A stretch of DNA of 64,000 bases from Croceivirga sp009797885 (GCA_045866215.1 AP035880.1:1302001-1366000), one strand, 5' to 3'. Shown: positions 40,503-49,920, counted from the stretch's first letter. The notes: generated by a model not told the origin, from the letters alone. Made by a program: numbers and translations.

Positions 40503-42437
40503 ATGACCAGACAAGAGTTCCAAAAGAGGTACCACTATAACAATAGGGAGCACAAAATTGGCGGTGGGAGCTTTGGCACTGTCTACAAGGCCTATGACAG
40601 GGTTTTGGACAGACATGTTGCCATTAAGGTTTCCGAAGTAAAGCAATTGCAGGGCAAGGAAGTTTCCCTACAGGTAGAGTTTGATGCCATAAAATCATTG
40701 GCCAAACATCCAAATATTGCCAATTATGAAAGCGTACATCGTTTTGAGGACGGCCCAGGGATTTTTGACTATGCCATTATGCAGTACTATCCCTTGGGAA
40801 ACCTTTCCAATTTCATTAAAAAACACGATTTGGATGAGGAACAAAAAGGGAAAATCCTTATCCAAATTTTGGAAGGGTTGGCCTATTTACACCGCAAGAA
40901 AGTGGTGCATAGGGACGTCAAACCTGGGAATATTTTAGTGGTGGATCGTCCTGGGGAGGGCATCGTTCCCAAGATTACCGATTTTGGTCTGAGCAAGCTC
41001 GCCGAAATTCAGGGAGAAGGTTCTGAATTTGCCAATAGCTTCGCAGGGGGAACGGTACAGTACAGTTCGCCGGAACAATTAAAGGGTCAACCCCTAAAGT
41101 TCAACACGGATCTCTGGAGTTTTGGCGTCATCGTAAATGAAGTATTTACAAACAATTCCCTTTTTGATGTGAAAGGACACAGCTCAGCCAGTGTGGAATG
41201 GCAGAGTGAGATTATGCAACAGATCCTTCATAAGGATTTGGATTCGGAATTGGACATCCTCCCTGAACCTTGGAAGAAAATTGCCAAACAATGCCTACAG
41301 CGGGATAACAAAAAACGGGTGATCAGTGGTGAGGCCTTGTTGAAGGAGCTGCCAGAGGACCTAAGGAAGCCAGGCCTTTCCCCTACTCCAAAAGAGGAAG
41401 AAGATGCCGGTACCGTTTTATTGGAAACAACGGCCCCAGATAAGCCCCAGGATGCTACGGCCATACAGGCAAAAGGAGAAAGCCAGGCCAAAACGGTTGC
41501 CAAACCCTCTTTCAAAAGCAAAAAAGGAATCTTTATTGGTGGGGCGGTTTTATTGGTTCTATTGACAGTAGGCACCTACTATTTTCTTGGCCGATCGGTA
41601 ACACCAATTTCATTGGCCAGGGTTGAATTGAATGGCAAAACCGCCTTTCTTGACATCAAGGGAAAGAAAGTCATCCCATTTGAATACGAAGGGGGATTCG
41701 GATTTTCCAATGGATTGGCACCCGTACAAAAGAATGGAAAATGGATATATATTGATACGGATGGAAACCAAGCCTTTGAGAAGCAATATGATTTTGCAGC
41801 CCCTTTTTCAGAAAACCTTGCAGTTGTCCGGGAGGGGAACCAATGGGGCTACATCAAAGCGGACGGGACCTTTGCGATAGCACCAAAATTTAATTTGGCC
41901 GGATCGTTTGCCAATGGGTTTGCTGCCGTACAACTCCAGGGAAAATGGGGGTATATTGATTCCAAAGGAAACCTTTTTATCGAGCCTCAGTTTGATGTGG
42001 CCTTAGAGTTTTCGGAAGGACTGGCTGCCGTTAAAAAAGGAAATCTTTGGGGGTATGTCAATAGCCTGGGTAGTATTGCCATCCCTTTTGATTTTGATTC
42101 GGCAAATCCTTTTTCAAATGGCTTGGCCGCAGTATCCCAAAAAGGCAACCACTTTTTTATCGATAAAAAAGGGGGGCAAGCCATTTCAACGGAATATCAA
42201 ATGTTGGGCAATTTTTCAGAAAGCCTGGCTGCGGCCATGACCGCAAATGGGTGGGGCTATATTGACAGGTCCGGGAAATTCATGATATCCGACATCTATG
42301 AAAGCGCCGGGGTTTTTAGTAACGGGCTTGCTCCCGTAAAGAAAGATAATAAATGGGGGTTCATTAACACAAAAGGGGAACCACAAATCGATTTTATATA
42401 TGATTATGCTGATAATTTCAGCAGATTGGAAAACTAA
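40503..42437 (+). CDS. Membrane Ser/Thr kinase with WG-repeat sensor domain
   Basis: 644 residues. Kinase domain (about 14-290): GGGSFGTVYKA loop (20-30), Lys42 in VAIKV, HRD at 136-138 in VVHRDVKPGN, DFG at 160-162, APE replaced by YSSPEQL; all key catalytic residues are present. One membrane helix (about 341-363), then about six WG repeats (about 375-640, e.g. KNGKWIYIDTDGN and QWGYIKADG), which form a beta-propeller-like extracytoplasmic part. It resembles PASTA-type kinases in layout, with WG repeats as the sensor. Likely target set: the FHA proteins and the acidic proteins of the cluster. Confidence 0.92.
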   Translation: MTRQEFQKRYHYNNREHKIGGGSFGTVYKAYDRVLDRHVAIKVSEVKQLQGKEVSLQVEFDAIKSLAKHPNIANYESVHRFEDGPGIFDYAIMQYYPLGNLSNFIKKHDLDEEQKGKILIQILEGLAYLHRKKVVHRDVKPGNILVVDRPGEGIVPKITDFGLSKLAEIQGEGSEFANSFAGGTVQYSSPEQLKGQPLKFNTDLWSFGVIVNEVFTNNSLFDVKGHSSASVEWQSEIMQQILHKDLDSELDILPEPWKKIAKQCLQRDNKKRVISGEALLKELPEDLRKPGLSPTPKEEEDAGTVLLETTAPDKPQDATAIQAKGESQAKTVAKPSFKSKKGIFIGGAVLLVLLTVGTYYFLGRSVTPISLARVELNGKTAFLDIKGKKVIPFEYEGGFGFSNGLAPVQKNGKWIYIDTDGNQAFEKQYDFAAPFSENLAVVREGNQWGYIKADGTFAIAPKFNLAGSFANGFAAVQLQGKWGYIDSKGNLFIEPQFDVALEFSEGLAAVKKGNLWGYVNSLGSIAIPFDFDSANPFSNGLAAVSQKGNHFFIDKKGGQAISTEYQMLGNFSESLAAAMTANGWGYIDRSGKFMISDIYESAGVFSNGLAPVKKDNKWGFINTKGEPQIDFIYDYADNFSRLEN

Positions 42438-42472
42438 ACGAACACAATAAATCAACTTAAATACTGAGAACT

Positions 42473-43321
42473 ATGAAAATGCAGAAATTAGGAACACTAG
42501 TACTGTTATTGGTGGCCCAATCCATATGGGCACAGCGGACAACCATTGGCCTGCTCACATTTGAGGCCAACCGATACCAAGATTTCCAGGAAGCCGACCT
42601 TTTGACCGAGCGGGTGAAGGAAATATTCTTTGAATCCAAGAGATTTAGGCCTATTGATCGCACCGCCTATGCAGAGGCCAACAAATACAGGGAAGGGGAA
42701 ATCCAGAAGAATATTGAATACATCAACGGATATGTTACCGAACAGGGCATTAAGGATGGTGCCAAGTTTATTGTCGGTGGAAAATTGATCGCCCTTAGTT
42801 ATTCCAAGACCAAAGATGGCTCCTTTAAATGTGATATGAGTTTTAGCATAAGCATCAACGATATCGAAACCAATGAGCTCATCGCCACAAAAACCTTTAA
42901 TCCCGGCGGCCCACTTAACTTTAAGTTATCCGGTGGAACAGAAACACAGGCCATGGTCAATACGCTGAGAGCAGCTCAAAAGGATATTGAAAACTATATT
43001 ATTAACAATGTGCCTTTCATCGCTCCCATACAACAGATCGATCCCGTGAAAAAGAGTGCGGAAGTTCTCATCGTTGCCGGAAAAAATGAAGGGGTCAACA
43101 AAGGGGACCGCTTTGGCATTTATCAAGTAACCGAAATTGAAACGGTGAAAGGGTTAAAAGTGCGAAAGGAATTGGTCGCCAAGTTTCCCATAAAAGTAGT
43201 GGAGGGCGATTTTTCAAAGGCTTTTGTTGGCAAAAACGCAACGGAGCTCTTGGACAAATACAATGATGACACCATAAAACTCATTTGCCAATCCATGCCC
43301 AAAAGCGGGCTTTCATTATAA
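42473..43321 (+). CDS. Exported CsgG-like protein
   Basis: 282 residues with signal peptide (about 1-22, ending IWAQ). Residues about 25-175 follow the CsgG/HfaB-like pattern RTTIGLLTFEANRYQ...LTERVKEIFFESKRFRPIDR...GAKFIVGGKLI; a second beta domain (about 185-265) with EGVNKGDRFGIYQ looks like an SH3-like or FlgT-C-type fold. CsgG forms outer-membrane pores, but many relatives are soluble; which applies is unclear. First of three consecutive exported-protein genes after the kinase. Confidence 0.7.
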   Translation: MKMQKLGTLVLLLVAQSIWAQRTTIGLLTFEANRYQDFQEADLLTERVKEIFFESKRFRPIDRTAYAEANKYREGEIQKNIEYINGYVTEQGIKDGAKFIVGGKLIALSYSKTKDGSFKCDMSFSISINDIETNELIATKTFNPGGPLNFKLSGGTETQAMVNTLRAAQKDIENYIINNVPFIAPIQQIDPVKKSAEVLIVAGKNEGVNKGDRFGIYQVTEIETVKGLKVRKELVAKFPIKVVEGDFSKAFVGKNATELLDKYNDDTIKLICQSMPKSGLSL

Positions 43322-43331
43322 GCATACGAAA

Positions 43332-44234
43332 ATGAAGAAAACACAATTCACTTTATGCCTACTGGTCATTTGTTTGGTGGTTCCCAGCGTAGCCCAGAAA
43401 GTGGCACATGACGATGTCATCCTTCCCAGTGTAATGATTATCCCAAGGGTCAATGAGGGGCAGGACATTAGAACCCTGGTAGATTTATCCCCGGACATTC
43501 GTGTAGGAATGGCCGCGGTGAACGATGCCTTTACCAATTATGGTTTTGACACCAAGGACTTTGAATCGGCCTTCAAAAAATTGATGCGGGAAATGGAGGT
43601 CAATCCCTGCGACCAATGCGGTATGGTAGAACTGCTTTTCAACAGTGCCGCAGCGGATGTTTTGGTAGAGGTCGATCTGCAATATGTTACCTCCGGGGGT
43701 GGGAACAAAGTACGGTTGATCGTAGAGGCCAACCACTACTCCACTGCCCTTTCCGTGGCCAGTGAAATCTGTGAATCCAATATGTTCTATACCAGGGATA
43801 CCGGGGCTTTGGCACAATCCGCCCTTAAAAAAACAAAGTTCACCGATGCGGCGGGAAACCGTTTTTCCTGTGCGGATGAGTTTATGAAGGAATTGATACG
43901 GTTTCAGAAAAAGCTTTGCATAAAAGGGGCGGTTGCCGATCTACAGTTCAAAATAGGGAGTGATTCGGAATACACTATGGACTCCCGGGTGGAGTATGCC
44001 GATGATGAACGCCTAAAATATGTCCTGGAAGATTGGATGGAAGAAACGGCCTATAAGAACGGTTACAAAATTGCCAATCAAACGGATTATCAAATGATGG
44101 TAGAGGAATACCGTTATCCCTGTGATATGCGGGACAGCAAAATTGAACGCCAACTGGATCGGTTTTTTGACGATTTGGGAATGGAGGTAAGTTTTAAAAG
44201 GGACCGTGGGGCCCTATATGTAACCATTGAATAA
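43332..44234 (+). CDS. Exported protein, possibly DUF6175-like
   Basis: 300 residues with signal peptide (about 1-21, ending SVAQ). Start of the mature part, LPSVMIIPRVNEGQDIRT, resembles proteins annotated DUF6175 in Bacteroidota, but I am not sure. Cysteine pairs CDQC near 93-96. Lies 10 bp after the CsgG-like gene and 6 bp before the next, so co-transcribed. No function known. Confidence 0.65.
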   Translation: MKKTQFTLCLLVICLVVPSVAQKVAHDDVILPSVMIIPRVNEGQDIRTLVDLSPDIRVGMAAVNDAFTNYGFDTKDFESAFKKLMREMEVNPCDQCGMVELLFNSAAADVLVEVDLQYVTSGGGNKVRLIVEANHYSTALSVASEICESNMFYTRDTGALAQSALKKTKFTDAAGNRFSCADEFMKELIRFQKKLCIKGAVADLQFKIGSDSEYTMDSRVEYADDERLKYVLEDWMEETAYKNGYKIANQTDYQMMVEEYRYPCDMRDSKIERQLDRFFDDLGMEVSFKRDRGALYVTIE

Positions 44235-44240
44235 TAAAAG

Positions 44241-45206
44241 ATGAAGCAGCTACTAATCGTACTTTTCCTTGGGTGCCCATTCTTAATGCTAACAGCCCAA
44301 GATGATTCCTTGGAGCAGGGAATTGCCCTTAGCGTTATTGTACCTGATCGGTATACGGAGGGGTTGAATACCGCACAGCGAAAAAAAATTCAGACCAAGG
44401 TGACCAGGATGGTCTCCAATTATGGAATGTCCGGACTGGATTACCTCAGCCAATATTTGGTGTATCCCAAGTTTGAAATTTTTGACCATAGGGAAGTTGA
44501 AACCCAGTTACGAAACGTACACACCATAGAAGCAGAATTGACCCTGGTGGTTATGGAGGCACGGACCCAAAAAGTTTATGGCACGTATAACATGGAACTG
44601 GAAGGGGAGGATTTTTCACGTTCAAAGGCCATTAACAAGGCCATTGGAAGGGCAAAGACCAAAAACGAGGACATTGAAGCCTTTATGACCAAGGTACGGA
44701 CCAAGATTTTGGCAGATTTTCAAAACAATTGTTCGCGACTCTATAGGGATGCAAAGGCCATGATCGCTGGCAAAAAGTTTGAAGAGGCCATGAACCTGAT
44801 CAGTTTTGCCCCGGTAGGTATTTCCGGCGAATGTGATGACAACCTGCAACAATTGTTGGAGGAAGCCTATGAAGCCCACAATCGTGCCCGTTGTGACGAG
44901 CTGTTGAGCGATGCCAAAAGGGCCATCCGCTTCCGCCATTGGTATTATGGTTATTACCTATTGGAGTATTATATGGACGAGGCATCCGATTGCTTTGATT
45001 CAGCTCAACAACTAAAGCAGGAAATCGTCCAATCCGATGAAATCAAAGGGGATGAAACCAAACTAAAAGAAGGGGTGAAAGAAGAAGAAGTACAGAGTCG
45101 GGTTCAAAAACGGAAGAAAAAAGTGATCAATACATTAGCCTCAACATACGCGGCCAAAACCCACGACAATCAAATGTGCCAATTGTTCAAACAGAATTGC
45201 CATTAG
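44241..45206 (+). CDS. Exported helical protein of the kinase cluster
   Basis: 321 residues with signal peptide (about 1-19, ending LTAQ). Residues about 25-160 form an alpha/beta part with strand HTIEAELTLVVMEARTQKVY reminiscent of the CsgG-like fold; the rest is helical with a TPR-like pattern and paired Cys, ending in a basic coiled stretch VQKRKKKVINT. No family recognised. Last gene of the unit, followed by a terminator. Confidence 0.65.
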   Translation: MKQLLIVLFLGCPFLMLTAQDDSLEQGIALSVIVPDRYTEGLNTAQRKKIQTKVTRMVSNYGMSGLDYLSQYLVYPKFEIFDHREVETQLRNVHTIEAELTLVVMEARTQKVYGTYNMELEGEDFSRSKAINKAIGRAKTKNEDIEAFMTKVRTKILADFQNNCSRLYRDAKAMIAGKKFEEAMNLISFAPVGISGECDDNLQQLLEEAYEAHNRARCDELLSDAKRAIRFRHWYYGYYLLEYYMDEASDCFDSAQQLKQEIVQSDEIKGDETKLKEGVKEEEVQSRVQKRKKKVINTLASTYAAKTHDNQMCQLFKQNCH

Positions 45207-45234
45207 TTTTCAGTTCGTTGTATTTGTGATCAAA

Positions 45235-45259
45235 GGGAGCCATTAGGTTCCCTTTTTTT
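45235..45259 (+). terminator. Terminator of the kinase/protease cluster
   Basis: Stem GGGAGCC / GGTTCCC with loop ATTA and a seven-T tail, 29 bp after the last gene of the unit. Confidence 0.88.
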
Positions 45260-45357
45260 GTTTGGTATACCAAAAACCCTTCTTCATACAGCACATATCC
45301 CTTGTGCATAGCTCCCCCAATAGATTTGTTCCCATAAAATCAACAAATACCAAAGAC

Positions 45358-45741
45358 ATGAAAACAGGAATACTAAAATTTATGATCGCCATGCTGATCT
45401 TCCTATGCACCATGGTCGGGAAGGCACAATGTTCGGATGCCTCCAGAATACTGCAAAATCACCAAGATGGAATTATGGAACTGCTTTTAAGCACCGGGGA
45501 CACCAATATATACACAGAGGTTTTGGACTGTGATTATAGCTGGTGGGGAAGCCGTACGGAGATTACCCATTACATAAGCTTTAATGGGTTTTGGACAGGG
45601 ACCAAATATGAAGCTATCGGCAAACTTATTGTTGAAGATGGGGAAGCGCGGTGGCATTATCTAAAAGGAAACAATAGTATGAACGAATATCTGGCACAAA
45701 TGGGGTTAATGGCCGTATTGGCCTATGCCTCGGAACAATAA
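45358..45741 (+). CDS. Small exported hypothetical protein
   Basis: 127 residues from ATG 45358 (MKTGILKFMIAML); an upstream ATG at 45262 would overlap the terminator and is less likely. Signal peptide about 1-22 (ending GKAQ), then an acidic/aromatic domain with SWWGSRTEITHYISF. No family recognised. A 72-residue protein follows 27 bp later. Confidence 0.65.
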   Translation: MKTGILKFMIAMLIFLCTMVGKAQCSDASRILQNHQDGIMELLLSTGDTNIYTEVLDCDYSWWGSRTEITHYISFNGFWTGTKYEAIGKLIVEDGEARWHYLKGNNSMNEYLAQMGLMAVLAYASEQ

Positions 45742-45768
45742 AAACCAACAACCAAAAAATCAAGGAAA

Positions 45769-45987
45769 ATGAAGATTACGGGAGTACATACCAAGGAAAA
45801 AGTAATGGGAAAGTGTATTTTGAACCATGATACCATTACCGACAGTGTTGAATTCGACAACCTATTGGAAAGCCATGGCTATGCAGATAAATTGGCCTTT
45901 GAAGCAGCCATAGGGGACATGGGCCATGATCCAGCTTTTGAGTGGTTGGACAGTGATTTGGACCATGGCCTCGATCAGTTCCAATAA
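45769..45987 (+). CDS. Small acidic hypothetical protein
   Basis: 72 residues, no signal peptide. Acidic throughout (DLDHGLDQFQ end) with a helix-rich prediction. No family recognised. Likely co-transcribed with the exported protein in front; a terminator follows at 46075. Confidence 0.5.
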   Translation: MKITGVHTKEKVMGKCILNHDTITDSVEFDNLLESHGYADKLAFEAAIGDMGHDPAFEWLDSDLDHGLDQFQ

Positions 45988-46074
45988 AACCCCTAGCGTC
46001 GTGCATAAGAGATTTCATTGAAGGCATCATTTCCCTTTTTACAGGAATCCACTCACCAACCAAAACCACGTATA

Positions 46075-46102
46075 CCCGGACCTAAAGTCCGGGTTTTCTT
46101 TT
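46075..46102 (+). terminator. Terminator after the small-protein pair
   Basis: Perfect 7-bp stem CCCGGAC / GTCCGGG, loop CTAAA, tail TTTTCTTTT. Confidence 0.9.
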
Positions 46103-46193
46103 ATACAGTAAAAAGGGCATTTCATTTAGGCAATTCCGGGAAGGGCTTAACCCAAAGATACATTTGGATATGATTAACCAAAAAAGCAATCCG

Positions 46194-46904
46194 ATGAAAA
46201 ATGTATGTTTCTACCTCCTAGTAGTATTGGCCCTGACTTCCAGCGCCAATCCACTAAAAACCAATGATTCCATAGTACCATGGGAAGCCATCCCAAACAA
46301 AGCGTTCAAGGCCTATGGTTTAATTTTAAAAAGCCATTTAAACCTCCCAAGCACAAATTCATTCACCATTCTCCACGCCAAAAAACGTAAGGTCACTTTT
46401 TATGAGGAGACCTGGTTGTTCCATTTTACGATCAACGAAAACCAAATCACAAAAAACATCAAACTACTGTGTAGGGAAAATGACTTTCTGGTACAGATCA
46501 CCCCCGATACCGACTGGAACGGTCTTTTTGCACAGCACCCACCAAAACTGACTTCTGAAAGGGCCATAGTGGACTTTTTTACCATGACCACAAACAATCT
46601 TGTGCTCTTGGAAGACGACTTGCCCCAGAAGCAAAAGGAAAAGCTTAAGGGCATTATCCATGGACCACGGATCATGTTCCAACATAATGGAACATACACC
46701 ATACAGTCTTTTATAAAGGAAAACGGGGAGGTGAACCTGGCCCTGCATAAGTTTCATATGGCAACCAAAACCATAGTTGTCCAGGGGAAAAGCTCATTGT
46801 TCCTAAAGGAAAAACCGAATGCAGCTATGGTTTTGTTTAGCAAAATACCCCTTTTGTACAGCAAAATGGGATGGGTCGAAATAGGCCACATACCTTCACG
46901 GTAA
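46194..46904 (+). CDS. Exported hypothetical protein with SH3-like C-terminus
   Basis: 236 residues from ATG 46194 (MKNVCFYLLVV). Signal peptide about 1-18. The main part has the pattern FTILHAKKRKVTFYEETWLF, unknown to me; the last ~45 residues (SLFLKEKPNAAMVLFSKIP) resemble a bacterial SH3-like repeat. Lies after a terminator, so it has its own promoter, not recognised with certainty. Confidence 0.6.
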   Translation: MKNVCFYLLVVLALTSSANPLKTNDSIVPWEAIPNKAFKAYGLILKSHLNLPSTNSFTILHAKKRKVTFYEETWLFHFTINENQITKNIKLLCRENDFLVQITPDTDWNGLFAQHPPKLTSERAIVDFFTMTTNNLVLLEDDLPQKQKEKLKGIIHGPRIMFQHNGTYTIQSFIKENGEVNLALHKFHMATKTIVVQGKSSLFLKEKPNAAMVLFSKIPLLYSKMGWVEIGHIPSR

Positions 46905-47006
46905 CAAAATAAGAAAGCGCTTTTTAAACATTTCACAGACCGTCTGCGGCAGTGATGGTCTGGGTAGAACTGCCGATTTCATAACCATATCAAAATCAAC
47001 AAAAAC

Positions 47007-47147
47007 ATGAAATCGACTTTTAAACTCTTACTTATCGGATTATTGACCTTAGGTGCAGTTTCCTGCACAAATGACCAAGCGGAAACCGAGAAACTTTATA
47101 TTGATTCGCCGGATGACGATGAGGTCAAAGAAGAACCAGGTGGGTAA
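47007..47147 (+). CDS. 46-residue lipoprotein in front of the TPR kinase
   Basis: MKSTFKLLLIGLLTLGAVSC is a classical lipoprotein signal with lipobox AVSC (Cys20), leaving a 27-residue acidic mature peptide ending EEPGG. Ends just before a terminator that separates it from the histidine kinase gene. Such short lipid-anchored or secreted peptides next to TPR histidine kinases may be signals or sensors for them; this is inference from position. Confidence 0.65.
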   Translation: MKSTFKLLLIGLLTLGAVSCTNDQAETEKLYIDSPDDDEVKEEPGG

Positions 47148-47174
47148 TTAATAAATAGGTTCCATTCAAACATC

Positions 47175-47208
47175 AACCGCACTTATTGTGCGGTTTTTGT
47201 TTTATTTT
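47175..47208 (+). terminator. Terminator between the small lipoprotein and the histidine kinase
   Basis: Perfect 8-bp stem AACCGCAC / GTGCGGTT, loop TTATT, T-rich tail. It reaches to within a few bases of the kinase start codon at 47215, so kinase expression may depend on read-through. Confidence 0.88.
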
Positions 47209-47214
47209 AACACT

Positions 47215-49134
47215 ATGGTTTTCAATCGAACAGGTATTCTAATTTGGCTTCTTATACTTTGCTTGTCCTGCAAACAGTCTTACAATGAAACTAAGGTACA
47301 AGACAGTCGAATTAGTGTATTACAATTGGAGGTGCCCGATGAAATAAGTCTTCCGATGAAGATTCACGAACTGGACAGCCTGATTCAGAATTCGAAAGCA
47401 TCAAAACCCGATTCCCTGAATCTTGAACTACATAATACCAAAGGGCTGTTATTGTACCGATTGGGGGCAATGGATTCCTTTTTTTATGAGAATAAAGTAC
47501 TATGGAAAAAAGCATCCCAGGAAAATCACCAATATTTTCTGGGCAAAGCTGCTTTTAACATGGCATATTACTTCAATGAAGTTGAATACAAATTTGATAG
47601 TGCGTTCTATTACTACAATGTATCCAAAAATGCTTTTTTGAGATACAGGGATACTGCACAAGCGGGCAAAAAACTTTTAAATGCCGGAATCATACAAACT
47701 CGAAAGAACGATTTCTTTGGGGCAAAAGAAACGTTGACGCAAGCCATTTCATTCCTAATGGATCGAGATGAAGCAAAATATCTATCGGCCGCATACAATC
47801 AACTAGCTACTTGCTACAAAGAGTTAAATGATTTTGATAATGCCATTGATTTTTATAAAAAGGCCATACATACATCGGATTCCCCAAAAGATATCTTTTC
47901 ATATCAAAATAACCTGGCCCTAGTCTATTCCGAACTAAAGGATTACCTATCCGCAGAAGAAGTTTTGGAGGGTTTAAAACCAAAACCAAGCGATGACCTG
48001 CCAAAGAAAACATTGGCCAGAATTCTTCATAACCTGTCCTATTTCAAGTGGAAAAATGGAAAAAGTGATTTTAAGGAAGGTCTTTTAAATGCCTTGGAAA
48101 TAAGAACTGAAATAGGCGACAAACGTGGATTAATAACCAGTTACCTTGATATCGCGGAGGTTAATAAAGCATCCAACCCCATAAAATCCAAAATGTACTT
48201 GGATACTGCCATTTCTATGGCCAGGGAAATAGGAATGCCAAAAGGCGAAATCGATGCCCTTGAACAATACATGGTATTGGAGCCACAAAACATAAAATAC
48301 AAAGACCGTTATATTTTTTTAAAGGACAGCCTTTACCAGCAGGAACTTCAGGTAAAGACCCAGTTTGCCAAGATGAAATATGACGACGAACAGGAAAAAG
48401 CCCGTTTATTGGCTTTGGAAACGGAAGCGGCACAAAATGAGGCCCAATTGGCCAGGGAGGAGACCCAAAGAATCCTACTACTGTCCTTGCTTGCCGTGCT
48501 GCTCATGGGGGGTGGCTCGTATTACTTCATATTACGCCAACAGCATAAGAAGAGGACCTTACAGGAAATCTACAATACGGAGAAAAAAATCAGTAAGAAA
48601 ATCCATGATGGCCTGGCCAATGATGTCTATGGGGTCATGACCGCCGTGCAGCACCAGGACAAGGCACCCAATGAAGCCATCCTAGATCAGCTGGAGGATA
48701 TCTACAGGCGTACGCGGGATATCTCCCATGACACCAGGGAGCTTGCCACTGGCAAGGCCTTTGCCATAGAGCTCAAGGATATGCTACAGGGTTTTAGTGG
48801 CAATGGGACCAAAGTGCTTATTAAGGGCATGGAGGGGGTATCATGGGAAAAATTAAATATACATAAATGTGTGGCCCTGCACAGGACACTGAAGGAACTA
48901 TTGGTCAACATGAAAAAACACAGTGGTGCCGGTTTGGTGGCCCTTAATTTTAAGGAGGAAAAAAGAAGGCTGCAAGTGGATTATTCTGACAATGGTATCG
49001 GGGTAAAAAGGGGCCAAAAACAAGGGGTTGGGCTTCAAAATACGGAAAACCGTATCCAAAGTGTAGGGGGTCAATTTATATTTGGCGGTGTAGAGGGAAA
49101 AGGGGTCAAAGTAACCTTAAGCATCCCTATCTAA
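47215..49134 (+). CDS. TPR-containing sensor histidine kinase
   Basis: 639 residues from ATG 47215. A lipoprotein-like or signal N-terminus (ILCLSC), four to six TPRs (about 40-370, outside the membrane), one helix (about 425-445) and a cytoplasmic NarL-type kinase part: His464 in KKIHDGLANDVY, the N-box ELLVNMKKHS, DNGIGV and GVGLQNTENRIQ. Partner of the response regulator 12 bp downstream. The ligand could be a peptide, since TPRs bind peptides. Confidence 0.92.
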   Translation: MVFNRTGILIWLLILCLSCKQSYNETKVQDSRISVLQLEVPDEISLPMKIHELDSLIQNSKASKPDSLNLELHNTKGLLLYRLGAMDSFFYENKVLWKKASQENHQYFLGKAAFNMAYYFNEVEYKFDSAFYYYNVSKNAFLRYRDTAQAGKKLLNAGIIQTRKNDFFGAKETLTQAISFLMDRDEAKYLSAAYNQLATCYKELNDFDNAIDFYKKAIHTSDSPKDIFSYQNNLALVYSELKDYLSAEEVLEGLKPKPSDDLPKKTLARILHNLSYFKWKNGKSDFKEGLLNALEIRTEIGDKRGLITSYLDIAEVNKASNPIKSKMYLDTAISMAREIGMPKGEIDALEQYMVLEPQNIKYKDRYIFLKDSLYQQELQVKTQFAKMKYDDEQEKARLLALETEAAQNEAQLAREETQRILLLSLLAVLLMGGGSYYFILRQQHKKRTLQEIYNTEKKISKKIHDGLANDVYGVMTAVQHQDKAPNEAILDQLEDIYRRTRDISHDTRELATGKAFAIELKDMLQGFSGNGTKVLIKGMEGVSWEKLNIHKCVALHRTLKELLVNMKKHSGAGLVALNFKEEKRRLQVDYSDNGIGVKRGQKQGVGLQNTENRIQSVGGQFIFGGVEGKGVKVTLSIPI

Positions 49135-49146
49135 TCAAATCCTAAG

Positions 49147-49815
49147 ATGTTCAAAAAGATATTGGTTGTCGAAGACTTTGATAGTATTGGCCTGGGTATT
49201 TCTGCCGTGGTCCAGAACAAAATTGGGGCAGGAGAAATTGTGACCTCCCAGTATTGTGACGAGGCCTACCTAAAAATTAAAAGGGCTAAACAGGATGGGG
49301 CCCCATTCGATTTGCTCATCACGGACCTTTCTTTCGAAAAAGACTATAGGGAAGCCAAACTGAAAGGCGGTAAGGAACTTGTGGAAAAGTTGAGGGAACA
49401 GGGGATTTCCATTCCAATAGTTGTCTATTCCATTGAGGATCGCAGGGCAGTGATCAACGAACTCATGGAAATCCAAAAAATTGAGGCCTATGTGCTAAAA
49501 GGCAGGAACGGTCTTAAAAATCTGGAGCAAGCCCTATTGGCCATAGCCAATGGGGACACCTTTTTATCCCCGGAACTAAAAAATAATGTGGAAAAAAAGA
49601 ACCTGTTTGAACTGGAGGATTACGACATCTCCTTACTTTCCAACCTGGCCAAGGGCTATTCCCAGAGCGAAATCGCACGGGATTTTAAATCACAGGGGAT
49701 GTCCCCAAGCAGTTTAAGCTCCATAGAGAAACGTATCAATAGGTTAAAAGAAGAGTTCGAAGCCAAAAATGCCATTCAGCTGGTAGCAACCGCCAAGGAT
49801 TTGGGGTTAATCTGA
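49147..49815 (+). CDS. Response regulator, NarL/FixJ type
   Basis: 222 residues. Receiver domain (about 1-125) with LVVEDFDSIG and phospho-acceptor Asp60 in LLITDLSF; C-terminal HTH (about 155-222) with SNLAKGYSQSEIARDFK. Forms a two-component system with the TPR kinase. Targets may include the adjacent lipoprotein and secreted repeat proteins. Confidence 0.92.
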   Translation: MFKKILVVEDFDSIGLGISAVVQNKIGAGEIVTSQYCDEAYLKIKRAKQDGAPFDLLITDLSFEKDYREAKLKGGKELVEKLREQGISIPIVVYSIEDRRAVINELMEIQKIEAYVLKGRNGLKNLEQALLAIANGDTFLSPELKNNVEKKNLFELEDYDISLLSNLAKGYSQSEIARDFKSQGMSPSSLSSIEKRINRLKEEFEAKNAIQLVATAKDLGLI

Positions 49816-49920
49816 CCCCTGAATCTACCTTTCATCGATTTTTTTATACCCCTTGTCCAAATTGGGGAAAACCTTGTTAAAACCTACGGATTCCCGTAAG
49901 GGTTTGTCCCTAAAGGAAGA

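Noticed and set aside
45262..45357. Longer N-terminus for the exported protein at 45358
   Set aside because: It would start within a few bases of the terminator and place the signal peptide internally.
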